This document shows positions 25,810 through 34,191 of a stretch of 64,000 bases of DNA, piece by piece. This stretch comes from JAAXGX01 sp965221595. Lineage in GTDB: Bacteria; Acidobacteriota; Vicinamibacteria; Vicinamibacterales; UBA8438. Each line of letters opens with the position of its first letter. Position 1 is the first letter of the stretch. The position numbers and the translations under genes were made by a program. The stretch is from contig OZ244900.1 in assembly GCA_965221595.1 (NCBI GenBank), positions 3,720,001 to 3,784,000 of the forward strand, given 5' to 3'. The notes beneath the pieces are model-generated. The model was not told the DNA's origin, did not search any database, and saw nothing but the letters and a program-made list of their open reading frames with translations.

Positions 25810-26706
25810 ATGCAGCGCCGAGACGTTCCCGGAGCCACGCGGGCGACAATCGCCGCGGCCATCGTGTCACTCGCCGTGGGCGCTGGCGCGGGCCAAGCCC
25901 CCGGCACCCAGTCGGGCGCGCCCCGGACGCCGTGGGGCCACCCCGATCTGCAGGGCGTCTGGAGTCACACCACGACCGTGCCCCTCGAGCGTCTGACGGC
26001 GCCCGGCGGGCCCGCGGCCGAGACGCAAGTCGCCGGCACCGGAACGGGACCGCCGGTGGTCGAGACGTCCGACGGTGGCCTCCCGCCCCTCACGGCACGC
26101 GGGCGGCAGCGGGCCGACGCGGGCGCCCACGAATTCCCGGACGGCAACGTGCCGGTGGCGTCCTGGCAGGAGCTGTCGCTCTTCGACCGCTGCATCACCC
26201 GCGGACTGCCGGGTGCCATGTCGCCCGGCGGCCACAGCCGGAACTACCAGATCATGCAGACGCCCACGCACGTGGTGCTGATCGTCGGCATGCTACGCGA
26301 CTCGCGCATCATTCCCCTCGACGGACGGCCGCACGTCGGCGACGGGATCCGCCAGTGGCTGGGCGACTCGCGCGGCTACTGGGACGGCGATACGCTGGTG
26401 GTCGAAACGCGGAACTTCAGCCGCAAGACGAACACACGCATGGCTACCGTGTTCAGCGGCAGCGCGAACCTGCGGCTGGTCGAGCGCTTCACCCGCATCG
26501 ACGCCGATACGCTCGGCTACCGCTTCACGTTCGAGGACCCCGACGAGTTCACGCAGCCCTGGACGGCGGCCATCGAGCTGACCCGGGGCGCGGGAGCGGT
26601 CCCCGAGCACGCCTGCCACGAGGGCAACTACGCGCCCGAGGGAGAGGTCATCACCGGCTCCCGGGTCACCGCGGAACGGACGGCCGCCGGGAGCGGCCAG
26701 CGGTAG
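25810..26706 (+). CDS. Secreted protein of the uncharacterised PRTPWG-DPDLQG family
   Basis: 298 residues with a signal peptide (to ~GAGAGQA, res 30). GAPRTPWGHPDLQGVW opens the mature part. The core reads GDSRGYWDGDTLVVETRNFS, where the family Gly-Arg-Trp is changed to Gly-Tyr-Trp. LRLVERFTRI and a C-terminal HACHEGNYA follow. GGAAGGAGG lies before the ATG. Shorter than the two other copies and divergent from the lipocalin gene. The repeated pairing with quinoproteins suggests a periplasmic partner role, not proven. Confidence 0.75.
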   Translation: MQRRDVPGATRATIAAAIVSLAVGAGAGQAPGTQSGAPRTPWGHPDLQGVWSHTTTVPLERLTAPGGPAAETQVAGTGTGPPVVETSDGGLPPLTARGRQRADAGAHEFPDGNVPVASWQELSLFDRCITRGLPGAMSPGGHSRNYQIMQTPTHVVLIVGMLRDSRIIPLDGRPHVGDGIRQWLGDSRGYWDGDTLVVETRNFSRKTNTRMATVFSGSANLRLVERFTRIDADTLGYRFTFEDPDEFTQPWTAAIELTRGAGAVPEHACHEGNYAPEGEVITGSRVTAERTAAGSGQR

Positions 26707-26728
26707 GCAGACTGCCCGGACTCCCGTT

Positions 26729-27583
26729 CTAGTACTTGCCGAGGCCTTCGGTGAGCTCGATGCGCGTGCCCCAGGGGTCGGTCACGAACGCGACGCCGAG
26801 CTCCAGGGCATCAGCGTAGCGGTACTCGCCGTCGAGCTCGATCCCCTTCGCCTGGAGCTGCTTCGCGAACTCCTCCAGGTTCTCGACCTCGAACCCGATG
26901 TGGTCCACAGCCTTGAAACGCGTGGCCTTGACCGGCGTGGCCGAGGGCGAGAACGTCAGGTTCACGCCCGGCAGGTCAGCGGCCTCGAACGAGCCGCGCA
27001 TGCCGGGCACGGCGCCGAACGCGTCGGCATACCAGGCCTTCATCGCGTCGACGTCCGGGGTCGCGAAGTGCACGTGGTGCAGGGCGATGGACCCGCTCAT
27101 CGACGCGTTCTGGAGCAGCTCCACCTTGACGCCGTCCGGGGCCATGACGAAGGCGATGTAGGTGTCCTGGTTCGCGATGTGCGCCAGACCGTCCTCGTCG
27201 ACCGCGACCGCCGGGGGCAGCTCCTCGCGCGTGATGATCGGGTAGCCGGCTTCCCGGACCTTGGCCACCATTGCCCGCACGTCCGGCACCTGGAAGCCGA
27301 GATGGTTGACCGAGGTGCCGATGGTGCCGCCGCTCGGGACCTGCTCGCTGAGCAGCACGTGGACGTTGGGGATCCGGATGACCGGGATCGGGATGGGGCC
27401 GAGGTTGCCGGCATCCACCCCGCCGAGCGTGTCGACCCAGAACTTCTTCTGTGCCTCGACGCTGCTGGTGTAGATGTGGTGGTGCCCGTAGACGACGGGC
27501 CCCTCCGTCGAGAGCTGCGCGGACGCCGGCGCGCCGGCCAGCAGCAGCAGTCCCACGAGTACGCACACAGCCTGTCTCTGCAT
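26729..27583 (-). CDS. Exported VOC (glyoxalase/dioxygenase fold) protein
   Basis: 284 residues. ATG 27583 has AAGGAG 9 nt upstream; signal peptide to APASAQ (~22). Two VOC modules are visible. The first starts GHHHIYTSSVEAQKKFW and ends HLGFQVPDV; the second starts LHHVHFATPDVDAMKAWY and ends VDHIGFEVENL...DPWGTRIELTE. Each has the His...Glu metal-ligand pattern. The fold serves glyoxalases, extradiol dioxygenases and epimerases; the reaction is unknown. It is the last gene of a three-gene unit with a cyclase-family enzyme and a PQQ dehydrogenase. Confidence 0.85.
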   Translation of the reverse strand: MQRQAVCVLVGLLLLAGAPASAQLSTEGPVVYGHHHIYTSSVEAQKKFWVDTLGGVDAGNLGPIPIPVIRIPNVHVLLSEQVPSGGTIGTSVNHLGFQVPDVRAMVAKVREAGYPIITREELPPAVAVDEDGLAHIANQDTYIAFVMAPDGVKVELLQNASMSGSIALHHVHFATPDVDAMKAWYADAFGAVPGMRGSFEAADLPGVNLTFSPSATPVKATRFKAVDHIGFEVENLEEFAKQLQAKGIELDGEYRYADALELGVAFVTDPWGTRIELTEGLGKY

Positions 27584-27626
27584 CAGTCTCACTCCTTGTT
27601 GCCGGAGGCTCCGCACCACGGACTTG

Positions 27627-28583
27627 CTAGAACACGGCCAGCGGGTTGATGGCCGTGCCGGCGCCGTTCGGCACGCCGTGCGGCGAAGCCATGAACAGGA
27701 ACTCCCAGCGGTTCAGCTCGCCGGCCGTCTCGGCGAGCGTCTCGAGGCCCAGGTTGTCGAACAGGTGCACGCCGAGCGCGACGAGCGTGAAAAAGTGCAC
27801 CGGGATGGCAACGCCGTCGACCTGGCCCCCTTCCTGGGGCACGTCGGCGCCCAGCAGCGCGATGTCGCGCTCCTTGAAGAACGGGAGCAGCGACGGGTGG
27901 TAGCCGCCGGTCTGGCCGATGTCGCGGCCCGTGCGGAGGAACAGCGCGTCGCCGGCCGAGATCGTGATGCCGGTCTCCGCCTCCCAGGCCTCGACGTCCT
28001 GCCGCGTCACGGCCTTGCCCGGCATGTCGATCAGCACGCCGCGCGTGACCAGCCCCTCGTCCTTCAGGTTGACGACGCCCATGGCCGAGCAGCCGTCATC
28101 GAGCGACGCGACGTCCTCGAAGTCGCGGCCGTTGTACACCTTGCCGTTGTACGCGACGTGGCAGAAAGCGTCCAGATGCGTCACGAGGCCGCCGTGGTAC
28201 TCGATCTCGTACCGCTCCCAGAAATAGCCGTTGTCGGTGTCGATCCCGAATACGTTGCGGACCGAGCCGACCAGCTCCGGGGCGCGGTTCGCACCGGCCT
28301 GCCCGGGGTCGTCGAGCACCTCGAGGGTCATGTCGCGCGCCATCGAGACCACCCGGCCTGTCTCGACCAGCTTCGCCGCCGCCACCCGCTTGGCGGGCGT
28401 GATGAGGTTCAGCGCGCCGAGCTGATCGTCGTCCCCCCAACGGCCCCAGTTCGACAGCTCGGTCATCCAGCGATCGTACTGCGCCTTGGTCACCTCGTCG
28501 CCCTGGGCCCGCACGTCCGCGCCGGCCCCGATCAGGAGCACGACCGCCAGGACCAGACTGCCCGCCGCAAGCATCACTCGCAT
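27627..28583 (-). CDS. Exported cyclase/kynurenine-formamidase-family hydrolase
   Basis: 318 residues from ATG 28583, preceded by GGGAGGAGAAC. Signal peptide to ~GADVRAQ (28). WGRWGDDDQLGALNLITP is the entry motif of this branch. The metal-binding motif HLDAFCHV (HxDxxxH) is intact, as in PF04199 enzymes that hydrolyse N-formylkynurenine, isatin or cyclic amides. VLIDMP and the C-terminal GAGTAINPLAVF follow. The exported form is frequent in marine and soil heterotrophs with unknown substrate. It lies 43 bp upstream of the VOC gene and 74 bp after the PQQ gene, same transcript. Confidence 0.87.
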   Translation of the reverse strand: MRVMLAAGSLVLAVVLLIGAGADVRAQGDEVTKAQYDRWMTELSNWGRWGDDDQLGALNLITPAKRVAAAKLVETGRVVSMARDMTLEVLDDPGQAGANRAPELVGSVRNVFGIDTDNGYFWERYEIEYHGGLVTHLDAFCHVAYNGKVYNGRDFEDVASLDDGCSAMGVVNLKDEGLVTRGVLIDMPGKAVTRQDVEAWEAETGITISAGDALFLRTGRDIGQTGGYHPSLLPFFKERDIALLGADVPQEGGQVDGVAIPVHFFTLVALGVHLFDNLGLETLAETAGELNRWEFLFMASPHGVPNGAGTAINPLAVF

Positions 28584-28657
28584 GTTCTCCTCCCGCCCGT
28601 TCCCTGGTTCATGAATCGTGATCGCACCGTCGCCCGCGCGCAGCGGGTCGGCAACCG

Positions 28658-30688
28658 TCAGGACGGCAGCGTGAACGCAATCAGCTCCGGGACACGCCCA
28701 CCGACGGTGAGCGCGATGTACTGCCGGCCGTCGAGCATGTACGTCATCGGCGTGCCGAGCGCGCCACCCGGCAGGTCGACGGAGCCGACTATCGCACCCG
28801 TCGCCTTGTCGTAGGCCACCAGCCGCGGCCCGCCGTTGCTGCCGCCCGCGGTGAGCGCGTTGATCAGCAGCGTCTTCGTCAGCAGCGGCCCGCCCCGGCC
28901 GTCTCCGCCGAGGGGTGGCAGATCCAGGTCGCGCAGCAGCGGCAGGTTGCGGTAGCGGTCGCCGTCGCCCAGCGGCGTCATCCAGACGTGCTCGCCCCGG
29001 TGCATGTCGATGGCGGTCATCCGCGAGTAGGGCGGCTTCCACAGCGGCAGCCCCTGCGGCATCACCGGCCCGCGGTCGCCCTGTCCCCAGCGCCAGATGT
29101 AGCGCATCGTGGCCGGGCTGTCGGGGTCGACCTCCGCGAATGGAATGACCGAATGCGTGTTCACCGACGGCACGTAGAGCAGCCCCGTTTCGGGATCGAC
29201 CGCCGCGCCCGACCAGTTGGCGCCGCCCCCGACGCTGGGCCGGATGAGCGTCCCCCGCGTCGAGTTCGGCGTGAAGAGCGGCCCCAACCGGTAGCCCGCC
29301 ACCGCCGCGACGGCCATCTCCCGGATCTCGGGCGTGAAATCGACGAGGTCGTCGATCGACGTGCCCTGGTACTCGAACGCCGGCGGCCGGGTCGGGAACG
29401 GCTGCGTGGGCGACGGGACCTCGCCGACCAGGTCCGTGTCCGTCGGCACCGGCCGCTCCTCGATCGGCCAGACCGGCGCGCCCGTCACACGGTCGAACGT
29501 GTAGACGAACCCCTGTTTGCTAGGCTGCGCCACCGCCTTGATCGGTCGGCCGTCCACGACGATGTCGATCAGGTTCGGCGCCGAGGCGAAGTCGTAGTCC
29601 CACAGCCCGTGGTGCACCGCCTGGAAGTGCCAGACGCGCTCGCCCGTCTCCACGTCGACGCAAATCAGGCTCTCGGCGAACAGGTTGTCGCCCGGCCGGT
29701 GGCCGCCGTAGTAGTCGCCTGTGGGCGTACCGGTCGGCAGGTACGCGTAGCCCAACTCCTCGTCGCCGCTCATCAGCGACCAGACGTTCGCCGCGCCCGA
29801 GTAGCGCCACGATTGGTTCAGCCAGGTATCGGCGCCGTACTCGTCGGCGCTCTGCGGGATCGTGTGGAAGTCCCACTTGTGGCGGCCCGTCCGCAGGTCA
29901 TAGGCGCGAACCCAGCCCGGCGGCATCTCCTTCGTGACGACCATGTCGGTCATCGACGAGCCGACCAGGACCGTGTCGCGAATCACCAGCGGCGGCGACT
30001 GCGACGACAGCGCCAGCAGGTTCTGCACCGTCCGCGACTCGCGGCTGGCGCGCGGCACGCCTGCCATGAGATCGACGCGCCCGCCGTTGCCGAAGTCAGG
30101 CACCGGCCGGCCGGTCTGCGCGTCGACCGCGAGCAGGTACCCGTCGCCCGTGGCCCACACGACGCGGGCCTCGCCCCCGGCCTCCCAGTACGCGACCCCG
30201 CGGTGGCGCCAGGGGATGACGGCCGGCGTGCCCGACGCGTACGCCTGCGGGTCGAAGGCCCACAGCGTCTCGCCCGTGCGCGCGTCGACCGCCGCCGCCT
30301 GGTAGAGCGGCGTGCTCAGGTACAGAACGCCCCCAACCATCAGGGGCGTGGCGACCAGCAGCGACGTGCCCGGCCGGGGGCTGTAGAGGTCCGTCTCCCA
30401 GCGCTCAGGCTCTTCACGGGCCAGCGCTTCGAATACTTCGTGCGCAGGGCCGACCCAGGAGCCGCCGGCCTCGCGCTTCGCGAGGTGGGTGTCGACCGAC
30501 TGCCAGCGCCAGGCGATCCGCAGGGTCTCGAAGTTCTCCGCGGTCACCTGGTCGAGCGGCGAGTACTTTGTGCTGCCCGTGTCGCCGCCGTAGCTGCGCC
30601 ATTCGCCGTCCGTAGCCCCATGCTGCGCGGCCGCGGGCGCGGCGAGCAGCCCGGCCAGCACCAGGGCGGCTCCGAATCGTCTCGGCAT
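28658..30688 (-). CDS. PQQ-type quinoprotein dehydrogenase (soluble glucose dehydrogenase-like)
   Basis: 676 residues; signal peptide to PAAAQ (~22). The ATG at 30688 is inside a much longer open frame; the upstream part lacks a protein-like pattern. It has HGATDGEWRSYGGDTGSTKYSPLDQ, AVDARTGETLWAF, AVDAQTGRPVPDF, CVDVETGERVWHF and HHGLWDYDFASAPNLID, and the same C-terminal LPPLGGD and LDGRQYIALTVGG as the paralogue at 22544-24625. No heme-binding motif. First gene of the unit PQQ-cyclase-VOC, which reads as a periplasmic pathway: oxidation, then ring opening or amide cleavage. Confidence 0.9.
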   Translation of the reverse strand: MPRRFGAALVLAGLLAAPAAAQHGATDGEWRSYGGDTGSTKYSPLDQVTAENFETLRIAWRWQSVDTHLAKREAGGSWVGPAHEVFEALAREEPERWETDLYSPRPGTSLLVATPLMVGGVLYLSTPLYQAAAVDARTGETLWAFDPQAYASGTPAVIPWRHRGVAYWEAGGEARVVWATGDGYLLAVDAQTGRPVPDFGNGGRVDLMAGVPRASRESRTVQNLLALSSQSPPLVIRDTVLVGSSMTDMVVTKEMPPGWVRAYDLRTGRHKWDFHTIPQSADEYGADTWLNQSWRYSGAANVWSLMSGDEELGYAYLPTGTPTGDYYGGHRPGDNLFAESLICVDVETGERVWHFQAVHHGLWDYDFASAPNLIDIVVDGRPIKAVAQPSKQGFVYTFDRVTGAPVWPIEERPVPTDTDLVGEVPSPTQPFPTRPPAFEYQGTSIDDLVDFTPEIREMAVAAVAGYRLGPLFTPNSTRGTLIRPSVGGGANWSGAAVDPETGLLYVPSVNTHSVIPFAEVDPDSPATMRYIWRWGQGDRGPVMPQGLPLWKPPYSRMTAIDMHRGEHVWMTPLGDGDRYRNLPLLRDLDLPPLGGDGRGGPLLTKTLLINALTAGGSNGGPRLVAYDKATGAIVGSVDLPGGALGTPMTYMLDGRQYIALTVGGRVPELIAFTLPS

Positions 30689-31022
30689 ATTCTCGAGCTC
30701 CCTGCCAGACGGCGCCGTGCGGAGCGCGGCGGTTACGTGCGCTTTCGTCGAGCAGTTTTCGCGCACGGCACCGCCCACGGTGGCGACGCACGCTTCCGCC
30801 TGCCGCTCGAACGTTACGACCGACATGCTCTCATTCTGCGTTGCCTGTCCGGATGACGTCAACGCCTGCCTGCCACGCGGCGGACGCCGGGAGTCTGCCC
30901 GCAGAACCAAGCAGACTCCGCAAGGCGCGCACGGCGCGCCACGGCGGGAGCGGCGCGGGCATAGGGGTCCCCGCAAGCGGCCGCCGGGGATTCGGTGTAC
31001 AGCCCCGTCCGGAGCCAGCCAG
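30689..31022. other. Intergenic region with palindrome
   Basis: 334 bp between the PQQ gene start and the permease stop, both minus strand. It contains the inverted repeat at 30890-30919. No consistent coding frame is seen. Confidence 0.6.
30890..30919. repeat. Palindrome with the same arms as the 22526-22562 hairpin
   Basis: GGAGTCTGC (30890-30898) and GCAGACTCC (30911-30919) pair over 9 bp with a 12-nt loop. It sits ~104 bp after the permease stop and may terminate it. Confidence 0.6.
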
Positions 31023-32321
31023 CTAGAGCAAAGCGAACTTCGCCGCGAAGAGCAGCGCGACGGCGGCGAGCGTCGGCGAACAGTCGCGCGCACGGCCAGC
31101 CATGACCTTGATCACCACGTAGGTGAGAAAGCCGATGCCGATACCGTCCGCGATGGAGAACGTCAGCGGGATGGCGATCGCGGTGACGACCGCGGGGGCC
31201 GACTCCGTCACGTCGCCCCACTCGACGTCCGCCAGCGCCCGCGCCATCAGACAGGCCACGTAGAGGATGGCTGGCGCGGTGGCGTACGGCGGGATCGAGC
31301 TCGCGAGGGGCGCGAAGAACAGACAGGCGCCGAAGAGCGCTGCAACGACGACCGCCGTCAGCCCGGTCCGCCCCCCCGCGCTCGTGCCCGCGGCGCTCTC
31401 GATGTAGCTCGTCACCGGCGACGTGCCCAGCGCGGCGCCGGCCAGCGTGCCGGTGGAATCGGCGAGCAGTGCCCGACGGATGCGGGGCAGCCGTCCCCGG
31501 TCGTCGAGCAGGTTGGCCTGCCGCGCGACGCCGATCAGCGTGCCTGTGGTGTCGAACAGGTCGACTATGAGGAAGGTGAGGACGACCGCGATCATCCCGG
31601 CCTGCAGCGCGCCGGCGATGTCCAGCGCCAGCAGCACGGGCGAGGGATCGGGCGGTACCGAGACGAACCCCTGCCAGGCCGAGACGCCCCAGGCGATGCC
31701 CGCGCCCGTGACGCCGACCATGCCGATGACCGCGGCGCCGGGTACGCCGCGGGACGCGAGCGCCACGATGACGCCGAACCCCAGCAGCGCCAGCACCGGT
31801 TCGGCCGCGACCAGCTCGCCGGTGGTGACCAGCGTGGCCTCGCTGGCCTGGATGACGCCGGCGTTGCGCAGGGCGATGATGCCCAGAAACAGGCCGATGC
31901 CCGCCGAGACGGCCATCTTCATGGGGGCCGGCACGGCATTGATGATCCACTCGCGCACCGGCAGTACGCTCAGGACGAGGAACAGCAAGCCGGCCACGAA
32001 AACGGCACCCAGAGCCACCTCCCAGCCGTACCCCAGGCCCTGGACGACCACGTAGCTGAAGAACGCGTTGAGGCCCATGCCCGGCGCCAGCGCGATGGGA
32101 TAGTTGGCGTAGAGCCCCATGACGAGGGTGCTCAAGGCGGCCGAGACGCAGGTCGCGACGAACACCGCGTCGCGCGGCATGCCGGCGTCGGCCAGGATCT
32201 GCGGGTTGACGAAGGCAATGTACGCCATCGTCAGGAAGGTGGTGACCCCCGCCCACACCTCGGTGCGCACGGTCGTGCCCCGTGCCGACAGGCCGAAGTA
32301 GCGTTCCACGTCGAGCACCAT
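31023..32321 (-). CDS. NCS2-family purine permease (AzgA-like)
   Basis: 432 residues, 12-14 hydrophobic segments. ATG 32321 has GGGAGGG 8 nt upstream. It opens MVLDVERYFGL; ...GTTVRTEVWAGVTTFLTMAYIAFVNPQIL is the AzgA entry motif. GMGLNAFFSYVVV, VDLFDTTGTLIGVA and GTSPVTSYIESAAGTSAGGRTGL are the substrate-binding and NCS2 signature regions. The protein imports adenine, guanine or hypoxanthine with protons. Divergent from the PepSY gene; no purine catabolic gene is nearby. Confidence 0.93.
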   Translation of the reverse strand: MVLDVERYFGLSARGTTVRTEVWAGVTTFLTMAYIAFVNPQILADAGMPRDAVFVATCVSAALSTLVMGLYANYPIALAPGMGLNAFFSYVVVQGLGYGWEVALGAVFVAGLLFLVLSVLPVREWIINAVPAPMKMAVSAGIGLFLGIIALRNAGVIQASEATLVTTGELVAAEPVLALLGFGVIVALASRGVPGAAVIGMVGVTGAGIAWGVSAWQGFVSVPPDPSPVLLALDIAGALQAGMIAVVLTFLIVDLFDTTGTLIGVARQANLLDDRGRLPRIRRALLADSTGTLAGAALGTSPVTSYIESAAGTSAGGRTGLTAVVVAALFGACLFFAPLASSIPPYATAPAILYVACLMARALADVEWGDVTESAPAVVTAIAIPLTFSIADGIGIGFLTYVVIKVMAGRARDCSPTLAAVALLFAAKFALL

Positions 32322-32439
32322 GTTCGTTGCCCTCCCTGCGCGGTCCGCCGCCGGCCGGCCGCGGTCGACCGTGGTCGGATATCCTATCAGTGCCCCGCCG
32401 CGCGCAGCACCGCATCCGGTCGGCGGGCGGAGTAGGACG

Positions 32440-33372
32440 ATGGAGAGCTGGAACCGCTGGGTACAGGCGCCGCAGGGCGTCCGGCTGCGCAAGGCCATCT
32501 TCCAGATCCACCTGTGGAGCGGCGTCGGCCTGGGCCTCTACATCTTCGTGATCTCCTTGACCGGCAGCGTGCTGGTCTACCGGAACGAGCTGTACACCGC
32601 GTTCGCGCCCCAACCGGTCATCGTCGAGGGATCGGGCGTGTCGCTGAACACCGACACGCTGGAGCGCACTGCCCTGGCGGCCTATCCGGGCTACGAGGTA
32701 CGGGACGTCCGGCAGGGCGACACCCCGAACCAGGCCGTCGAGATCGCCCTGCTGCGTGACGGCGAGCGGATACGCCGGTTGTTCCATCCCTTCACCGGCG
32801 AGGACCTCGGCGACCCGCTGCCGCTGGGCTACCGCGTCACCGCGTGGCTGCTCGACCTCCACGACAATCTCCTGGGCGGCGAGACCGGCCGGCGCATCAA
32901 CGGCCTCGGCGCGCTGCTGCTCATCGGGCTCTCGGTCACGGGCGCAGTGATCTGGTGGCCGGGCATCTCGCGCTGGCGTCGCAGCCTAACGGTCGACCGG
33001 CGGCGCTTCAACTGGAGCCTGCACAGCACGTTCGGCTTCTGGTGCTGGCCGTTCCTCCTGATGTGGGGCGTCACTGGGGCCTACCTGTCGTTCCCGGCGC
33101 TGTTCTCGGCGGTCGTCGACTACCTCGAGCCGTTCGACCCGACGAACCCGGTGGACCGCATCGGCGACCGGGTGATGTACTGGCTGGCCTTTCTGCACTT
33201 CGGCAGACTCGGCGGCCGGGGCATCCCCGGCTGCGAGGCAGTGTGCAACGAGGTGGCCAAGGCGACCTGGGCGCTGATCGGGATCGTGCCGACCGTCCTG
33301 TTCGTCACCGGCACGGTGATGTGGTGGAACCGCGTCGTCCGGCGCCGCCTCGCGTCGAAGTCCACCACCTGA
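32440..33372 (+). CDS. PepSY-associated transmembrane protein (PiuB-like), second copy
   Basis: 310 residues from ATG 32440. Helices lie at IFQIHLWSGVGLGLYIFVIS (~19-38), GALLLIGLSVTGAVIWWPG, CWPFLLMWGVTGAYLSFPAL and ALIGIVPTVLFVTGTVMWW, with a periplasmic PepSY-type domain between helices 1 and 2. Conserved His in DLHDNLL, SLHSTFGF and FLHFGRL match the paralogue at 393-1304. Two extra Cys (GCEAVCNE, ~272-280) near the last loop are not in the paralogue. Associated in general with iron-siderophore reduction. The methyltransferase start follows 7 bp after the stop. Confidence 0.87.
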   Translation: MESWNRWVQAPQGVRLRKAIFQIHLWSGVGLGLYIFVISLTGSVLVYRNELYTAFAPQPVIVEGSGVSLNTDTLERTALAAYPGYEVRDVRQGDTPNQAVEIALLRDGERIRRLFHPFTGEDLGDPLPLGYRVTAWLLDLHDNLLGGETGRRINGLGALLLIGLSVTGAVIWWPGISRWRRSLTVDRRRFNWSLHSTFGFWCWPFLLMWGVTGAYLSFPALFSAVVDYLEPFDPTNPVDRIGDRVMYWLAFLHFGRLGGRGIPGCEAVCNEVAKATWALIGIVPTVLFVTGTVMWWNRVVRRRLASKSTT

Positions 33373-33379
33373 GCCGCGG

Positions 33380-34189
33380 ATGCAGCAGGGGCGGTACTTC
33401 GCGGACGACTCGCCGGCCGACCGTGAACAGGTGCGCCTGCTGGCGCTCGAGGCGCTCTGCGACGGCGCGACCACGCGGCGCCTCGAGGCGCTCGGCGTCG
33501 GCGCCGGGTGGCGCTGCCTCGAGGTCGCCGCGGGCCGGGGCTCCGTTGCCCGCTGGCTGGCCGCGCGGACGGGACCGGCAGGTCGGATCGTGGCCGCGGA
33601 CATCAACGCGCGCTTCCTGCGCGGCGCCGCGCTGCCCGCCAATGTCGAAGTCCGGGAGCAGGACCTCCTCGAGAGCGACTTCGAGCCGCAGGCCTACGAC
33701 CTCGTGCACGCGCGGGCCCTGCTCGTGCACGTGCCCAATCCCGAGGAAGCCGTCGCGCGCCTGGCGGCCGCCGTCCGTTCCGGCGGCTGGTTGCTGATCG
33801 AGGAAGCCGACTTCAGCATGTTTCGCGCCTCGGACGCCCAGTACCCCGGCGCCGAGGCTTTCGACCGCAAGGTCCGGCGCATTCTCGACGCCATCCGCAG
33901 CGCCGGCATCTATGATGCCTGCCTGGGGCACCGCACACCCCGGTTCGTCGAGAGGCTCGGCTTCGAGCGCACCGGGTACGAGTGCTTCCCGTTCATGGCC
34001 CGCGGCGGCGACGACCCGGGCGGCAGGTTCTGGAGCCTTACCTTCCCGCTCTCAGGGCCGGCGCTCGTCGCCGCCGGCGCCGTCGGCCAAGCTGATCTCG
34101 ACCACGTACTCGCCTGCCTGGAAGACCCCGACTTCCGCTTCATCGCCGGCGTCCTGTTCGGCGCCTGGGGCCGCCGGCCGGCAGCCTAG
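33380..34189 (+). CDS. Class I SAM-dependent methyltransferase
   Basis: 269 residues. The SAM site is degenerate: CLEVAAGRGSVARWLA (~45-60) holds the E-x-x-x-G-x-G motif I. IVAADINARFL (~70) has the acidic ribose ligand. DLVHARALLVHVPNP and LRSGGWLLIEE-like motifs IV and VI follow. The C-terminal ~100 residues are substrate-binding. It resembles UbiE/Methyltransf_25 enzymes that act on small molecules; acceptor unknown. It starts 7 bp after the PepSY gene and ends 2 bp from the convergent GTPase gene. Confidence 0.8.
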   Translation: MQQGRYFADDSPADREQVRLLALEALCDGATTRRLEALGVGAGWRCLEVAAGRGSVARWLAARTGPAGRIVAADINARFLRGAALPANVEVREQDLLESDFEPQAYDLVHARALLVHVPNPEEAVARLAAAVRSGGWLLIEEADFSMFRASDAQYPGAEAFDRKVRRILDAIRSAGIYDACLGHRTPRFVERLGFERTGYECFPFMARGGDDPGGRFWSLTFPLSGPALVAAGAVGQADLDHVLACLEDPDFRFIAGVLFGAWGRRPAA

Positions 34190-34191
34190 GC

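Noticed and set aside
32362..32371. Palindrome CGGTCGACCG between permease and PepSY genes
   Set aside because: Short GC palindromes are common in this composition and it is not placed with clear promoter boxes.
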